A stretch of 14,459 nucleotides of DNA from Leptofilum sp041987425 (lineage in GTDB: Bacteria; Chloroflexota; Anaerolineae; Promineifilales; Promineifilaceae), in assembly GCA_041987425.1 (NCBI GenBank), contig JBHIWP010000125.1:1-14459 (forward strand), read 5' to 3'. Both the position numbers and the translations under genes were made by a program. Of this stretch, positions 1 through 6,613 are shown one piece after another; within the stretch, counting starts at the first letter, position 1, and every line of letters starts with the position of its first letter. A model generated the notes under the pieces. It was not told where the DNA came from. It ran no database searches and saw only the letters and a list, made by a program, of their open reading frames with translations.

Positions 1-171
1 GCGTATAGCCTGTACCGTATTGCCCTGAGCCAGCAGCTGCCAAATCCGCGAACCGACTTCATTCAGGGTAAAGTAGGTGCCAGATTCATATTCAAGAATG
101 ACAATCCGATCGTCAACTTCGGTTGTGAAGGCTTCTGGATGAACTTGATACTGCACATTTAGCATTTCCAT
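1..171 (-). CDS. PqqD-like RiPP recognition protein (lasso B1 type), 3' end outside the window
   Basis: The first 57 residues of a small protein are visible; the reading frame is open to the window edge. The sequence has the pattern of PqqD-family RiPP recognition elements: a beta-rich start, then D-x-R-I-V-I-L-E-Y at about residues 21-29, then G-T-Y-F-T-L-N-E-V-G-S-R-I-W-Q-L-L at 31-47. The N-E-x-G-x-x-I-W block is the family hallmark. Such proteins bind the leader peptide of a precursor and deliver it to the modifying enzymes; in lasso clusters this is the discrete B1 protein that works with the B2 peptidase. The start at 171 is chosen because AAGGAG lies 7 nt upstream; a second in-frame ATG at 165 is less well spaced. 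It follows the dehydrogenase gene by 12 nt and is surely co-transcribed with it. The usual length is 80-95 residues, so about a third is missing. Family assignment is firm, role in lasso formation is inferred from context. Confidence 0.85.
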   Translation of the reverse strand, partial: MEMLNVQYQVHPEAFTTEVDDRIVILEYESGTYFTLNEVGSRIWQLLAQGNTVQAIR

Positions 172-183
172 TGGTTTTCTCCT

Positions 184-978
184 TCAAACTATATTTGGCT
201 GGCCTGCCACCAGCAGATAGAGGCAAACTTCATCGACACCATCAACTGCCAGAAAGTCGTGCATGGCATCGTCGTAAAAGCCGCAAACCGGCAGGGCACC
301 AATGTTCTGTGCCGTGGCCACTAACAGAATATTTTGCGCCAGGTGCCCTGCTTCCAGCAGCATGAGCCGGTAGCCAAGCTCGGCATACTTAAACCGGTTG
401 CGAGGCAAGACGCCACAGATGCACACGACGTAAGCAGCGTCCGCGGGCAAATTGTCGGGCAGGATGCACTGTTGCAGGGCGGGCAAAGGGGGTTGAGCTG
501 AAAGCAGCTCCAGGGCATGGAGGCGAGGGTGATAATGATAGAGGCCTGGATCAATGCCTTTCAGGTTGATGGCGGCAAGGTAAATCTCAAGCGGATATAG
601 GGCACCGCCAGAGGGAATGGGTCTTCTGGCCGGATTCGTCTGTTGCATACGGTAGCTTAGGGCCAGCTGGGCGGCCACCTGCCCAAGCGGCACGGGCTGG
701 GCTGTGAAGTGGCGCACGGTGCGCCGCTTCAGGATGAGCTGATCGAGGGAAATGGGCAACGGTTTAGGCTCTGGCAGCGGCGTGCGCGGGGACAGCCGGT
801 ATTCCTTGAAGGCGTGCTGCGAAAATTGGGGCAGGCTGCCCTGATCAAATTTTGCCGGTGGGGCAAACAGGGCGTACGGCCGCATTTTTGTCTGCTCGTG
901 AAATAGGGAGGCCAGTGAGTCTGAATCTGCCTGGGCAAGCTGCATTTGAATATAGTCCAGCTCTTTTAGAATGGTCAT
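184..978 (-). CDS. SagB-type FMN-dependent azoline dehydrogenase
   Basis: A 264-residue nitroreductase-fold protein of the SagB/McbC type. These enzymes use FMN to oxidise thiazolines or oxazolines, made by a YcaO cyclodehydratase, to aromatic azoles. Visible signatures are RRTVRHF at 85-91 (start of the flavin-binding core), PSGGALYPLEIYL at 122-134, the adjacent Lys197-Tyr198 in RFKYAE, which matches the catalytic Lys-Tyr pair of McbC-like dehydrogenases, and the helix GYRLMLLEAGHLAQN at 202-216. The first 60 residues are an N-terminal extension without recognisable motif. The ATG at 978 lies 4 nt after the stop of the E1-like gene, with AAGGTG inside that gene's 3' end as likely ribosome binding site, so translation is probably coupled. 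Its presence next to YcaO and E1-like genes argues that the final product carries azoles and not only azolines. Confidence 0.9.
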   Translation of the reverse strand: MTILKELDYIQMQLAQADSDSLASLFHEQTKMRPYALFAPPAKFDQGSLPQFSQHAFKEYRLSPRTPLPEPKPLPISLDQLILKRRTVRHFTAQPVPLGQVAAQLALSYRMQQTNPARRPIPSGGALYPLEIYLAAINLKGIDPGLYHYHPRLHALELLSAQPPLPALQQCILPDNLPADAAYVVCICGVLPRNRFKYAELGYRLMLLEAGHLAQNILLVATAQNIGALPVCGFYDDAMHDFLAVDGVDEVCLYLLVAGQPNIV

Positions 979-982
979 TGCT

Positions 983-2251
983 TTACACCTTTTGCTCGTC
1001 CAGGTGCACGATGGCCTGCTGCACCTGCTGGCCGTTGGCGCTCAGCGCAGCATTGTCTGTTGTGGAGATTTCTGACCAGAAGCGTGTGGGGGGAAACGGC
1101 CGTACATCCCGGCGGCAGGTGGGGCAGCGCGGCACCTTCAAAAGGGGGTGCCGCGCCAGCTCCCCTGTGGACAGGCTAAAGTCCATAATCGCCCCCAGCG
1201 TCAGGGGCGGCACCTCGCCAGACAGCAGGCGCAAAATCTCATAGCAAAACAACGGCACACAGGGCGTAATTTGGATTTCCAGCAGAGGAAGCGGCCGTTG
1301 CGCCAGGGCATGCTGCAAAGCATCGTAGCGAGCAGGGTCAGCCAGGTTGCTTTGCCGTCTGTGTTGGTAGCAGCTATAGCAGGCCGTTTCCTTGGGCAGC
1401 ACCGTAGGCCCTAGCTCAACGGACAGCCCATTCCAACTGGGCCGGTAGCTGGTCCAGGGAATGCCAGCCTGTACGCAAGACTGGTTCACCATGTCATAGA
1501 GTGCGGGCCGCAGTTCATCGGTGGCCACCACCACCACATCTACCGCCAGCAGCTCGGCGGGAAGCGGTTCCTGCTCTAGCTCGGCAACAGAGGCAGAAAG
1601 GGAGCGCAGGCGCACCTTCTCATTAACTTCTTGCAGAGCGCGTGCCAGCGCTTCGCCGCGCCGTTGGCCCTTGTCTTGGGCAAAATACCAGGCGTCTGAA
1701 TAGAGCAATTTTTCATCCACGGTGCCCGTGTCAACGGCCGTAAAGTGCTGAACCCCAGCAACGGCCAGCAGCCGAGCCAGCTGTGAACCAACCCGACCCA
1801 GCCCAATAAGCCCTACGCGCGCAGTTGAAATTCGCTCTTGCCAGGCTTGCTCAAAAAGAAACGGCTTATTGGCCTCCCCTGGCATCCCAGGCCGCAGATG
1901 GTCGAATAAATTAGCAGCGGCAACATAACGCGGATCAAGGCCATTACCCTCTTTGCGTGCGGGCACCAACAGGCCGTTCTGGTAAAGCGTTTCGGTTACA
2001 TCGAGCAAAAAGTTGATGTGAAAGGGCGGCAAAGTTTGCAAAATCTCAAGGAGTGTTAGCCCGCTCGATAACTGCTTGAAGAACGCTGGCAGCGAAATGC
2101 CAGGAAATGGCAGGCCAATCTCAAAATTTTGCGTCCCGGAACTAAATAAAAATTGTTGCGGTGTTTCTTCCACGACGGCAAACCCAGGGCGCAGCCGCAG
2201 GTGCGCAGGAAGCTTTTGTATGCGTAGTAAAAATCTGTCTATTGGTGCCAT
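983..2251 (-). CDS. E1/ThiF-like partner protein of a YcaO cyclodehydratase (TOMM type)
   Basis: A 422-residue protein of the E1-like family that accompanies YcaO enzymes in thiazole/oxazole-modified peptide pathways. It binds the leader and presents the core to YcaO. Residues 1-97 look like a winged-helix RRE (beta-rich start, then helices ending in TLYQNGLLVP). A Rossmann-type nucleotide site VGLIGLGRVGS sits at 146-156, followed by an acidic AVDTGTVD. Two Cys pairs, CYSC at 291-294 and CPTC at 376-379, can form the structural zinc site of this family. The last 30 residues look disordered. The start is preceded only by a weak purine stretch and lies 85 nt after the YcaO stop. Members of this family usually act as scaffolds, not true adenylating enzymes; I cannot tell from sequence whether this one still activates a substrate. 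Two ACGGCCGT palindromes lie in it (1096 and 1734). Confidence 0.88.
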   Translation of the reverse strand: MAPIDRFLLRIQKLPAHLRLRPGFAVVEETPQQFLFSSGTQNFEIGLPFPGISLPAFFKQLSSGLTLLEILQTLPPFHINFLLDVTETLYQNGLLVPARKEGNGLDPRYVAAANLFDHLRPGMPGEANKPFLFEQAWQERISTARVGLIGLGRVGSQLARLLAVAGVQHFTAVDTGTVDEKLLYSDAWYFAQDKGQRRGEALARALQEVNEKVRLRSLSASVAELEQEPLPAELLAVDVVVVATDELRPALYDMVNQSCVQAGIPWTSYRPSWNGLSVELGPTVLPKETACYSCYQHRRQSNLADPARYDALQHALAQRPLPLLEIQITPCVPLFCYEILRLLSGEVPPLTLGAIMDFSLSTGELARHPLLKVPRCPTCRRDVRPFPPTRFWSEISTTDNAALSANGQQVQQAIVHLDEQKV

Positions 2252-2336
2252 GGTTGCGTCTCAACTCTTTCTTTGCGGTGAACCGCCCATATCTTTGAGT
2301 TTTCTCACAGTTCTTTGCTGGAAACACATTGAGCTT

Positions 2337-3689
2337 CTAAATGAATGGATGCGGATCTGCGTTAAATTCGGTCCAGCTTAATGGCTGGGTGCGCCACCCC
2401 AGGCGTACGGGCACGGTGGCGGGTCGCGAATTTCCTAGATAAGGGGTGTTGTGGTTGGTCGTCAGGCGCTGCATGCCTGGCATGATCACCCGGACGACGC
2501 GCAGGTTGAACGGCCGTATATCTTCTTTCGTCACGTCGGCCACAAACAGAGCCTGCCCGGCCTGGCGGCAGCAGTCCAGGCAGGTCTCCAGGTCCGCCTC
2601 TGCCTTGCCACTGGCTTTGTTTGGGATCGCGGCCAGTTCAATCTCATTGGGCGTGTTTAGCAAGAAGTCGAGCAGGTGCGTACGGTCTTGCTGCACGTAA
2701 TAAACCGCGTGCTTGTGAACGTTGTCAATCGCTTCTGGCGTGGCAACTGCTTCCTCCATCTCTCGCATGTTAAAAATGCCCAGCCGCACCTCCACCGCTT
2801 CCATTAGCGCATTCATGGCTGCTTTTTCCGGGTTCAGGTTTGCAGCCAAACCCACAAAAACGCGCCGATTCCCTGGCTTGCCCTCTAGCAAGATCGCCAT
2901 GCAGGCCGGAATCTCTAAATCATTTGGCAGCCAAAAAAGTTGATGGTCAAGCGGGGTTGGGCGCAGGCAACGTTCAATAAACTGTCCGAGTTCAGATTGG
3001 GAGGCTACCAACAAACGGGGGGCAGAAAACCGATTGAGCCACATCATCATCATTGCATCGCGTTCCACCACCTCGTAAATTCCCCGCACCACAGCGTCGG
3101 CGGCGGAACGGCCGCAGGCAGCACCCGTTGAAATAGTGGAAAGCAGATGAGATTCACCTGGGCTGGCCGGATGTCTTAGGTAAACAAACTCCGCCGGGAC
3201 CAAAACGGGGTCTCCTTGCGGTAAAGCAGTAGCCCAGGTCCAGGCAATCGTTGTATCCGCTGTAAACGGGTCCAAGCCAGCTACCGGGTACTGCTCAGGA
3301 TGAAAAAGGGGGCAGTCTGCCGGGCTCAAAGCATTGAAACGCTTAGAAATATTGTTGTAGCTGTCTACGATAATGTCTGAACGCGCTGCATTGAGACAGT
3401 ATCTTTCTATGCTCTCACACAGGGCAGAAAGCTTTGCCTGGGTTTCGTCTAATGCGGCACCGCTGCCGCCTACCTTAATTTGCCTTAGCCCAAAATCGTG
3501 CGCCAGGTAAGACAACCGGGCTTCGGCCGTAAAGATCGGCGGTTCGCCCGGGTAAGGGAACCTGCTGCGCACCATCTGCACAAGCCCAAACTTGTGATCC
3601 ACCAATTGGGACTCAAGCCTGTGATACGCAGCCGCTACTGTTGATTTAACGCTTGTGGTCTTCATAGCAATTTTGTAGAATTCACTCAC
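2337..3689 (-). CDS. YcaO-domain ATP-dependent cyclodehydratase
   Basis: A protein of up to 450 residues with the YcaO fold. YcaO enzymes use ATP to activate backbone amides; with an E1-like partner they turn Cys, Ser or Thr into thiazolines or oxazolines. Visible motifs are KVGGSGAALDETQAKLSALCE at 72-92 followed by SIERY (ATP- and Mg-binding helix, Glu92 and Glu95), and STGAACGRSAADAVVRGIYE followed by VVERDA at 187-212 (Glu206, Glu209). The C-terminus is DPHPFI; a proline-rich end of this kind is typical of azoline-forming YcaO proteins, which favours heterocyclisation over thioamide formation, as does the absence of a TfuA gene. The longest frame starts with GTG at 3689; an in-frame ATG at 3665 is an equally plausible start, because neither has a clear Shine-Dalgarno. 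It follows the second precursor gene by about 160 nt, across a stem-loop and one arm of the 28-nt inverted repeat. The likely substrate is the Cys-Cys pair of the precursors. Confidence 0.92.
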   Translation of the reverse strand: MSEFYKIAMKTTSVKSTVAAAYHRLESQLVDHKFGLVQMVRSRFPYPGEPPIFTAEARLSYLAHDFGLRQIKVGGSGAALDETQAKLSALCESIERYCLNAARSDIIVDSYNNISKRFNALSPADCPLFHPEQYPVAGLDPFTADTTIAWTWATALPQGDPVLVPAEFVYLRHPASPGESHLLSTISTGAACGRSAADAVVRGIYEVVERDAMMMMWLNRFSAPRLLVASQSELGQFIERCLRPTPLDHQLFWLPNDLEIPACMAILLEGKPGNRRVFVGLAANLNPEKAAMNALMEAVEVRLGIFNMREMEEAVATPEAIDNVHKHAVYYVQQDRTHLLDFLLNTPNEIELAAIPNKASGKAEADLETCLDCCRQAGQALFVADVTKEDIRPFNLRVVRVIMPGMQRLTTNHNTPYLGNSRPATVPVRLGWRTQPLSWTEFNADPHPFI

Positions 3690-3761
3690 TGTTACAACTT
3701 AAGAATGCTGATCCATAAAAAGGAATGCGTTTCCAAAATTTAGCTAATTATGCGCTTCTAG

Positions 3762-3828
3762 AGTAACCGCCCTTGCATTTTTCACCTTTGGTTGCGAGCC
3801 TCACGGTTAAAAGTGCAAACGGGTTACT
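3762..3828 (-). promoter_or_regulatory. Stem-loop in the transcript after precursor gene 2
   Basis: An imperfect inverted repeat lies 23 nt after the stop of precursor 2. The inner arms TTGCATTTTTCACC (3773-3786) and GGTTAAAAGTGCAA (3805-3818) pair at 12 of 14 positions on the coding-strand RNA, and outer arms AGTAACC (3762-3768) and GGTTACT (3822-3828) extend it. No T-run follows on the minus strand, so this is not a canonical terminator. An attenuating or 3'-end-protecting hairpin between a precursor gene and its enzyme genes would raise precursor over enzyme expression. The equivalent hairpin exists behind precursor 1. Confidence 0.6.
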
Positions 3829-3850
3829 TTAGCTGGTGGGACGAGAGTTC

Positions 3851-4027
3851 TTAGTGTTGGAACTCGCCACCACCGCCGCCACCACCACCACCGCCACCGC
3901 AGCAGCTGGGGGGGGAAGGCCAAAATTCTGCACCGCTCTGGTCAGCGTAATCGCCGGGGCGGGTGCCCAAGGTCAGTTCGACTGCATCGCCTAATTCAAC
4001 TAATTCTGGTTTTTGGTAATTTTTCAT
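3851..4027 (-). CDS. Lasso-type precursor peptide 2 with Cys-Cys and an 11-glycine tail
   Basis: A 58-residue peptide. The start is fixed by AGGAG 7 nt upstream. The leader is residues 1-20, MKNYQKPELV followed by ELGDAVELTL, and fits the lasso leader consensus Y4-x2-P7-x-L9-x3-G13-x5-T19-x, with Thr at position -2. The predicted core begins GTRPGDYAD, so Gly1 and Asp9 (residues 21 and 29) could close a nine-residue macrolactam ring; Asp6 would give an unusually small one. The tail runs QSGAEFWPSPPS, then Cys42-Cys43, then 11 glycines and EFQH. Phe35 and Trp36 are candidates for steric plugs. Cys42-Cys43 are candidate substrates for the YcaO/E1-like/dehydrogenase set encoded directly downstream. 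It agrees with precursor 1 in 42 of the first 43 residues but differs after the fourth glycine. The glycine run is coded by GGT/GGC repeats and could vary by slippage. Confidence 0.85.
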   Translation of the reverse strand: MKNYQKPELVELGDAVELTLGTRPGDYADQSGAEFWPSPPSCCGGGGGGGGGGGEFQH

Positions 4028-4078
4028 TTTCGTTCTCCTTAGTTAGGTTGGGAAACGCACTCCTGTCTACGGATCAGC

Positions 4079-4233
4079 CATTTCTGCTGCTTCTAAGCGT
4101 GGGAATAGAAACGGCCGTATGCGGTTTCTTTGTTTCTCGGGTTAAACCTCCAGCGCGGACGATAAAGCTTTTGTCCTTGTCGCCCAACAAATAATGAAGC
4201 ATGATGAAAATTTTCAGCGCAAATGTTGTGATT
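4079..4233. other. Spacer between the two precursor units, no convincing gene
   Basis: This 155-bp stretch separates the duplicated units. It holds one ACGGCCGT (4111-4118). A minus-strand frame from an ATG at 4202 runs for 42 codons to a stop in the unit-2 arm (4074), but it has no Shine-Dalgarno. Its end (RET.., P, TAV) faintly resembles the end of cyclase 2 (REI.., P, TAV) at the equivalent position, so it may be a decayed 3' end of a cyclase gene copied along with the precursor. The likeness is short and partly due to the shared palindrome. Confidence 0.35.
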
Positions 4234-4300
4234 GCTGATCCATAAAAAGGAATGCGTTTCCAGATTTCAGCTAATTATGTGCTTCTAACGAAACCTACCC

Positions 4301-4344
4301 TGCATTTTTTACCCTCGGTTACGAGCCTCACGGATAAAAATGCA
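4301..4344 (-). promoter_or_regulatory. Stem-loop in the transcript after precursor gene 1
   Basis: The perfect arms TGCATTTTT (4301-4309) and AAAAATGCA (4336-4344) are extended by a GG/CC step with one bulge on the minus-strand RNA. The inner loop region CGAGCCTCACGG is shared with the hairpin behind precursor 2. Arm bases differ between the two copies yet both still fold, which is some support for selection on structure. It lies 35 nt after the precursor stop and no T-run follows, so attenuation or mRNA protection is more likely than full termination. Confidence 0.6.
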
Positions 4345-4379
4345 AAGAGGTCATTGGTAGATGAAGCTCTGGGAACTTC

Positions 4380-4544
4380 TTATTTCTGCTCGATCGGGCC
4401 TGGGCCACCACCGCCGCAGCAGCTTGGGGGAGAGGGCCAAAATTCTGCACCGCTCTGGTCGGCGTAATCGCCCGGGCGGGTACCCAGTGTCAGTTCGACT
4501 GCGTCGCCTAGTTCAACTAATTCTGGTGTTTGATAATTTTTCAT
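4380..4544 (-). CDS. Lasso-type precursor peptide 1 with Cys-Cys and a short glycine tail
   Basis: A 54-residue peptide. An ATG 6 nt further upstream (4550) sits only 1 nt from the AGGAG motif, so the ATG at 4544, with 7-nt spacing identical to that of precursor 2, is the better start. Leader MKNYQTPELV then ELGDAVELTL carries Tyr4, Pro7, Leu9, Gly13 and Thr19 of the lasso leader consensus. The predicted core starts GTRPGDYAD (ring Gly21 to Asp29) and continues QSGAEFWPSPPS, Cys42, Cys43, four glycines, PGPIEQK. Against precursor 2, the first 43 codons differ by 12 bases by my count; 11 are silent and the other changes residue 6 of the leader (Thr or Lys). The ring, plug region and Cys pair are therefore under strong purifying selection while the end of the tail is free. 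The gene follows cyclase 2 by 47 nt. Confidence 0.87.
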   Translation of the reverse strand: MKNYQTPELVELGDAVELTLGTRPGDYADQSGAEFWPSPPSCCGGGGPGPIEQK

Positions 4545-4591
4545 TTTCATTCTCCTATTAGTTAGGTGGGAAACGCACTCCTGTTTATGGA

Positions 4592-6574
4592 TCAACCAAT
4601 TGCTAATTCATAGGCACTGCTTTCGGCCTTTGTAACGGCCGTCATAGGACTCTCAATTTCTCGCAGCCAAAACTCCAGGGCCAGCGTGGGCATAATATCG
4701 GCGTCTGTAATGACCCCGGCCCCCAGTCGCTTTTCGCTTAACACTTTCAAAAATGCTTTGCCGTCAATGTAGCCAGCGGCCTCAGCCCGCGAATTTGTAA
4801 ACATTGCCTGGAAGGTGTCCCAATGTTGGGTGAACCCCTCCCGTATAACAAAGCCATAGTCTGTATTTCCCTTTCTAAAGCGAATGGAATCGGGCAAGGC
4901 ATTGGCCATGGCGCGCCGCATTACGGATTTTCGCTCCCCTGTTCGGCCGATCTTTTGCATTGTGGGAATACGGGAAAAGAATTCAATAAGGCGCCGGTCG
5001 TAAAAGGGATGTCTTTGGTCAATGTTAGCCGTCAGCCCCAGGTATTGATCGCTCCATAAGCGACTGTTGTCTGACGAGAGCAGCACGCCCGCTTCAAACT
5101 GAACCTGGTTGGCAATGCCTTTGAAGGTTTGTGGAATTAAGCGGTGGCGAGCAAGCGAACGCCGCAGCATTTTGTCCTTGTTGATGAGCCAGGGTGAGGT
5201 GCGGGCATGATACCGGGTGTTGATGGCCAAGGCTGAGTGCTGGGGCTGTAATTCATGCAGGTAATAGGCCAGCGAGCGCGGACCAAGTCCGGCAAGCACA
5301 AGGTTGAAGAAAACCTGGCTGTAGCTGTGAGGCGTCACGTCTGCCACGTATTTCATGATGCGCAGGGCTTCTTTAATACGGCCGTTGCGCAGCCAATCAA
5401 CCACAAAAAACAGGCTCCCAGCCATCCCCTCGTCTGCACCAACGCCGGTTAGCAGCACCCGAATGCCGTTTTGCTTTACGGCCTGTTCTAGTCGCGCCCA
5501 CGGCGTGTAAATGTGAAAGTGCGGCTCATCCTGGGGCACCAGGCCGCGGTGGGGAACCTGCTCAAACATCGTCAGGCCATCGCAAATAAGCTCGTGCGTT
5601 GCCCCCCCATACCTGTCATTTACCGTAGTGGCAAAGTCGCCATCGGTATAGCCCGTAAGGCTGCGCGTCGTTCCTTGCCAGACAAGGGTGAAAGTATGCA
5701 GCTGCTCGGCAGGCAGCTTGCCCGCCTGCTCTAGCTGCCGCCCCACCGAGACCACAGAAGAAGAATCCAGCCCGCCGCTTAAGGCTACGGCAACAGGTCC
5801 GGCTGCCCGGCAGTGGGCGGCGACAACTTCAGAAAAAAGCGCTTTTAGGTGGTCTTCATATTCAGCGTCTTGCTTATAGTTTATGGGCGTTAGTTCCCAC
5901 GGCCTCCAATAGCGGGTAACGTTTAGCGCCCCATCGTTCAGGCAGAGGAAGTGCCCCGCAGGCAGGCGTCGTATTTCTTTAAAAGGTGTGGCCTCTGCCT
6001 CATAAGAGGCGGCAAATGAGGTCGTTAAGTAGTCCAAAATGTAGTCGTCATTGAGCGTGGTGTGCAAATTATTCAGGCTGCGCAGAGCATGAATGTTTGA
6101 GGCGATGTAGAAGCGGTGACCATCCCAGTGGTAGAAAAGTGAGCGAAGTCCTAAGGGATCGCGGGCGGCGAACAGGGTCTGCTTTGTGGTGTCCCAAATC
6201 AGGCAGGCATAGGCCCCAGCCAGGTGATCCACGCAGGCTGTACCCCACTGCCGGTAGGCAGACCACACCAAATCGGCATCGCTCAGGGTAGCCAGCTTTC
6301 GTTCTGGGATGTGGAGGGCTCTGGCAAGCTCGGGGCGGTTATCGATACGGCCGTCTAGAGCCAGCGCATCGCCCTGAGGCGTGGACAACGGCTGCTGTGT
6401 GCCCCAGTCCTCATGTGTGGTCCATAGCTGCACGGCCCCAATCGCTACCGGACCCACCGCCCATACACCCTGATCATCAGGGCCGCGCCAGGCAATGGCC
6501 TGCACAAGCTGGGCAATCTCTTCCGGGTTCACGGGACGGCCGTCACAATTTACAATGGCTGTAATACCACTCAT
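4592..6574 (-). CDS. Asparagine-synthetase-like lasso cyclase 2 (C protein)
   Basis: A 660-residue class B asparagine synthetase homologue. In lasso pathways such proteins adenylate the side chain of Asp or Glu at core position 7-9 with ATP and let the amine of residue 1 attack, closing the macrolactam around the threaded tail. The N-terminal glutamine-amidotransferase-like domain (about 1-200) begins MSGI, so the Cys2 nucleophile of true asparagine synthetases is a Ser and ammonia release from glutamine is not expected. The ATP-pyrophosphatase loop SGGLDSSS is intact at 266-273, and LTGVGADE follows in the synthetase domain. The start has GGGAG at good spacing. It is a clear paralogue of the gene at 7068-9074, with matching residues throughout. 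The gene lies between the B2 peptidase and precursor 1; its stop codon is inside an inverted-repeat arm. Four ACGGCCGT palindromes lie in it. Confidence 0.9.
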   Translation of the reverse strand: MSGITAIVNCDGRPVNPEEIAQLVQAIAWRGPDDQGVWAVGPVAIGAVQLWTTHEDWGTQQPLSTPQGDALALDGRIDNRPELARALHIPERKLATLSDADLVWSAYRQWGTACVDHLAGAYACLIWDTTKQTLFAARDPLGLRSLFYHWDGHRFYIASNIHALRSLNNLHTTLNDDYILDYLTTSFAASYEAEATPFKEIRRLPAGHFLCLNDGALNVTRYWRPWELTPINYKQDAEYEDHLKALFSEVVAAHCRAAGPVAVALSGGLDSSSVVSVGRQLEQAGKLPAEQLHTFTLVWQGTTRSLTGYTDGDFATTVNDRYGGATHELICDGLTMFEQVPHRGLVPQDEPHFHIYTPWARLEQAVKQNGIRVLLTGVGADEGMAGSLFFVVDWLRNGRIKEALRIMKYVADVTPHSYSQVFFNLVLAGLGPRSLAYYLHELQPQHSALAINTRYHARTSPWLINKDKMLRRSLARHRLIPQTFKGIANQVQFEAGVLLSSDNSRLWSDQYLGLTANIDQRHPFYDRRLIEFFSRIPTMQKIGRTGERKSVMRRAMANALPDSIRFRKGNTDYGFVIREGFTQHWDTFQAMFTNSRAEAAGYIDGKAFLKVLSEKRLGAGVITDADIMPTLALEFWLREIESPMTAVTKAESSAYELAIG

Positions 6575-6613
6575 GCTTACTCTCCCTTCAAATGTTGTTG
6601 GGGGTTATTTCAC

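Larger units (their letters stand above)
3707..4078. repeat. Precursor unit 2: 372-bp duplicated unit bounded by 28-nt inverted repeats
   Basis: The left arm (3707-3734, starting GCTGATCCATAAAAAGG) and the reverse complement of the right arm (4051-4078) agree at 24 of 28 positions. Between them lie precursor gene 2 and its downstream stem-loop. The unit is a diverged direct duplicate of 4234-4596; the two left arms are identical over all 28 bases. On the minus-strand RNA three of the four arm differences become G-U pairs and only one C-U mismatch is left, which favours a function as a long-range mRNA helix. Terminal inverted repeats of a small mobile unit are the alternative. Confidence 0.75.
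4234..4596. repeat. Precursor unit 1: 363-bp duplicated unit bounded by 28-nt inverted repeats
   Basis: The left arm 4234-4261 and the reverse complement of the right arm 4569-4596 agree at 25 of 28 positions. The right arm overlaps the stop codon of cyclase 2. On the minus-strand RNA two of the three differences become G-U pairs, leaving the same single C-U mismatch as in unit 2. The unit contains precursor gene 1 with its ribosome binding site and the downstream stem-loop. Confidence 0.75.

Noticed and set aside
3864..3896. GGT/GGC glycine-codon tract seen as a simple repeat or sequencing artefact
   Set aside because: It is in frame, ends with a normal stop and is matched by a shorter glycine run in precursor 1, so it is treated as coding.
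4074..4202. 42-codon minus-strand frame in the spacer between precursor units
   Set aside because: No Shine-Dalgarno and no recognisable family; at most a decayed cyclase end, and the likeness rests mainly on the shared palindrome.
4545..4550. Upstream ATG that would add Met-Lys to precursor 1, and the still longer frame reaching 4595
   Set aside because: The ATG sits 1 nt from AGGAG, too close for initiation, and precursor 2 lacks it; the longer frame runs through the inverted-repeat arm.
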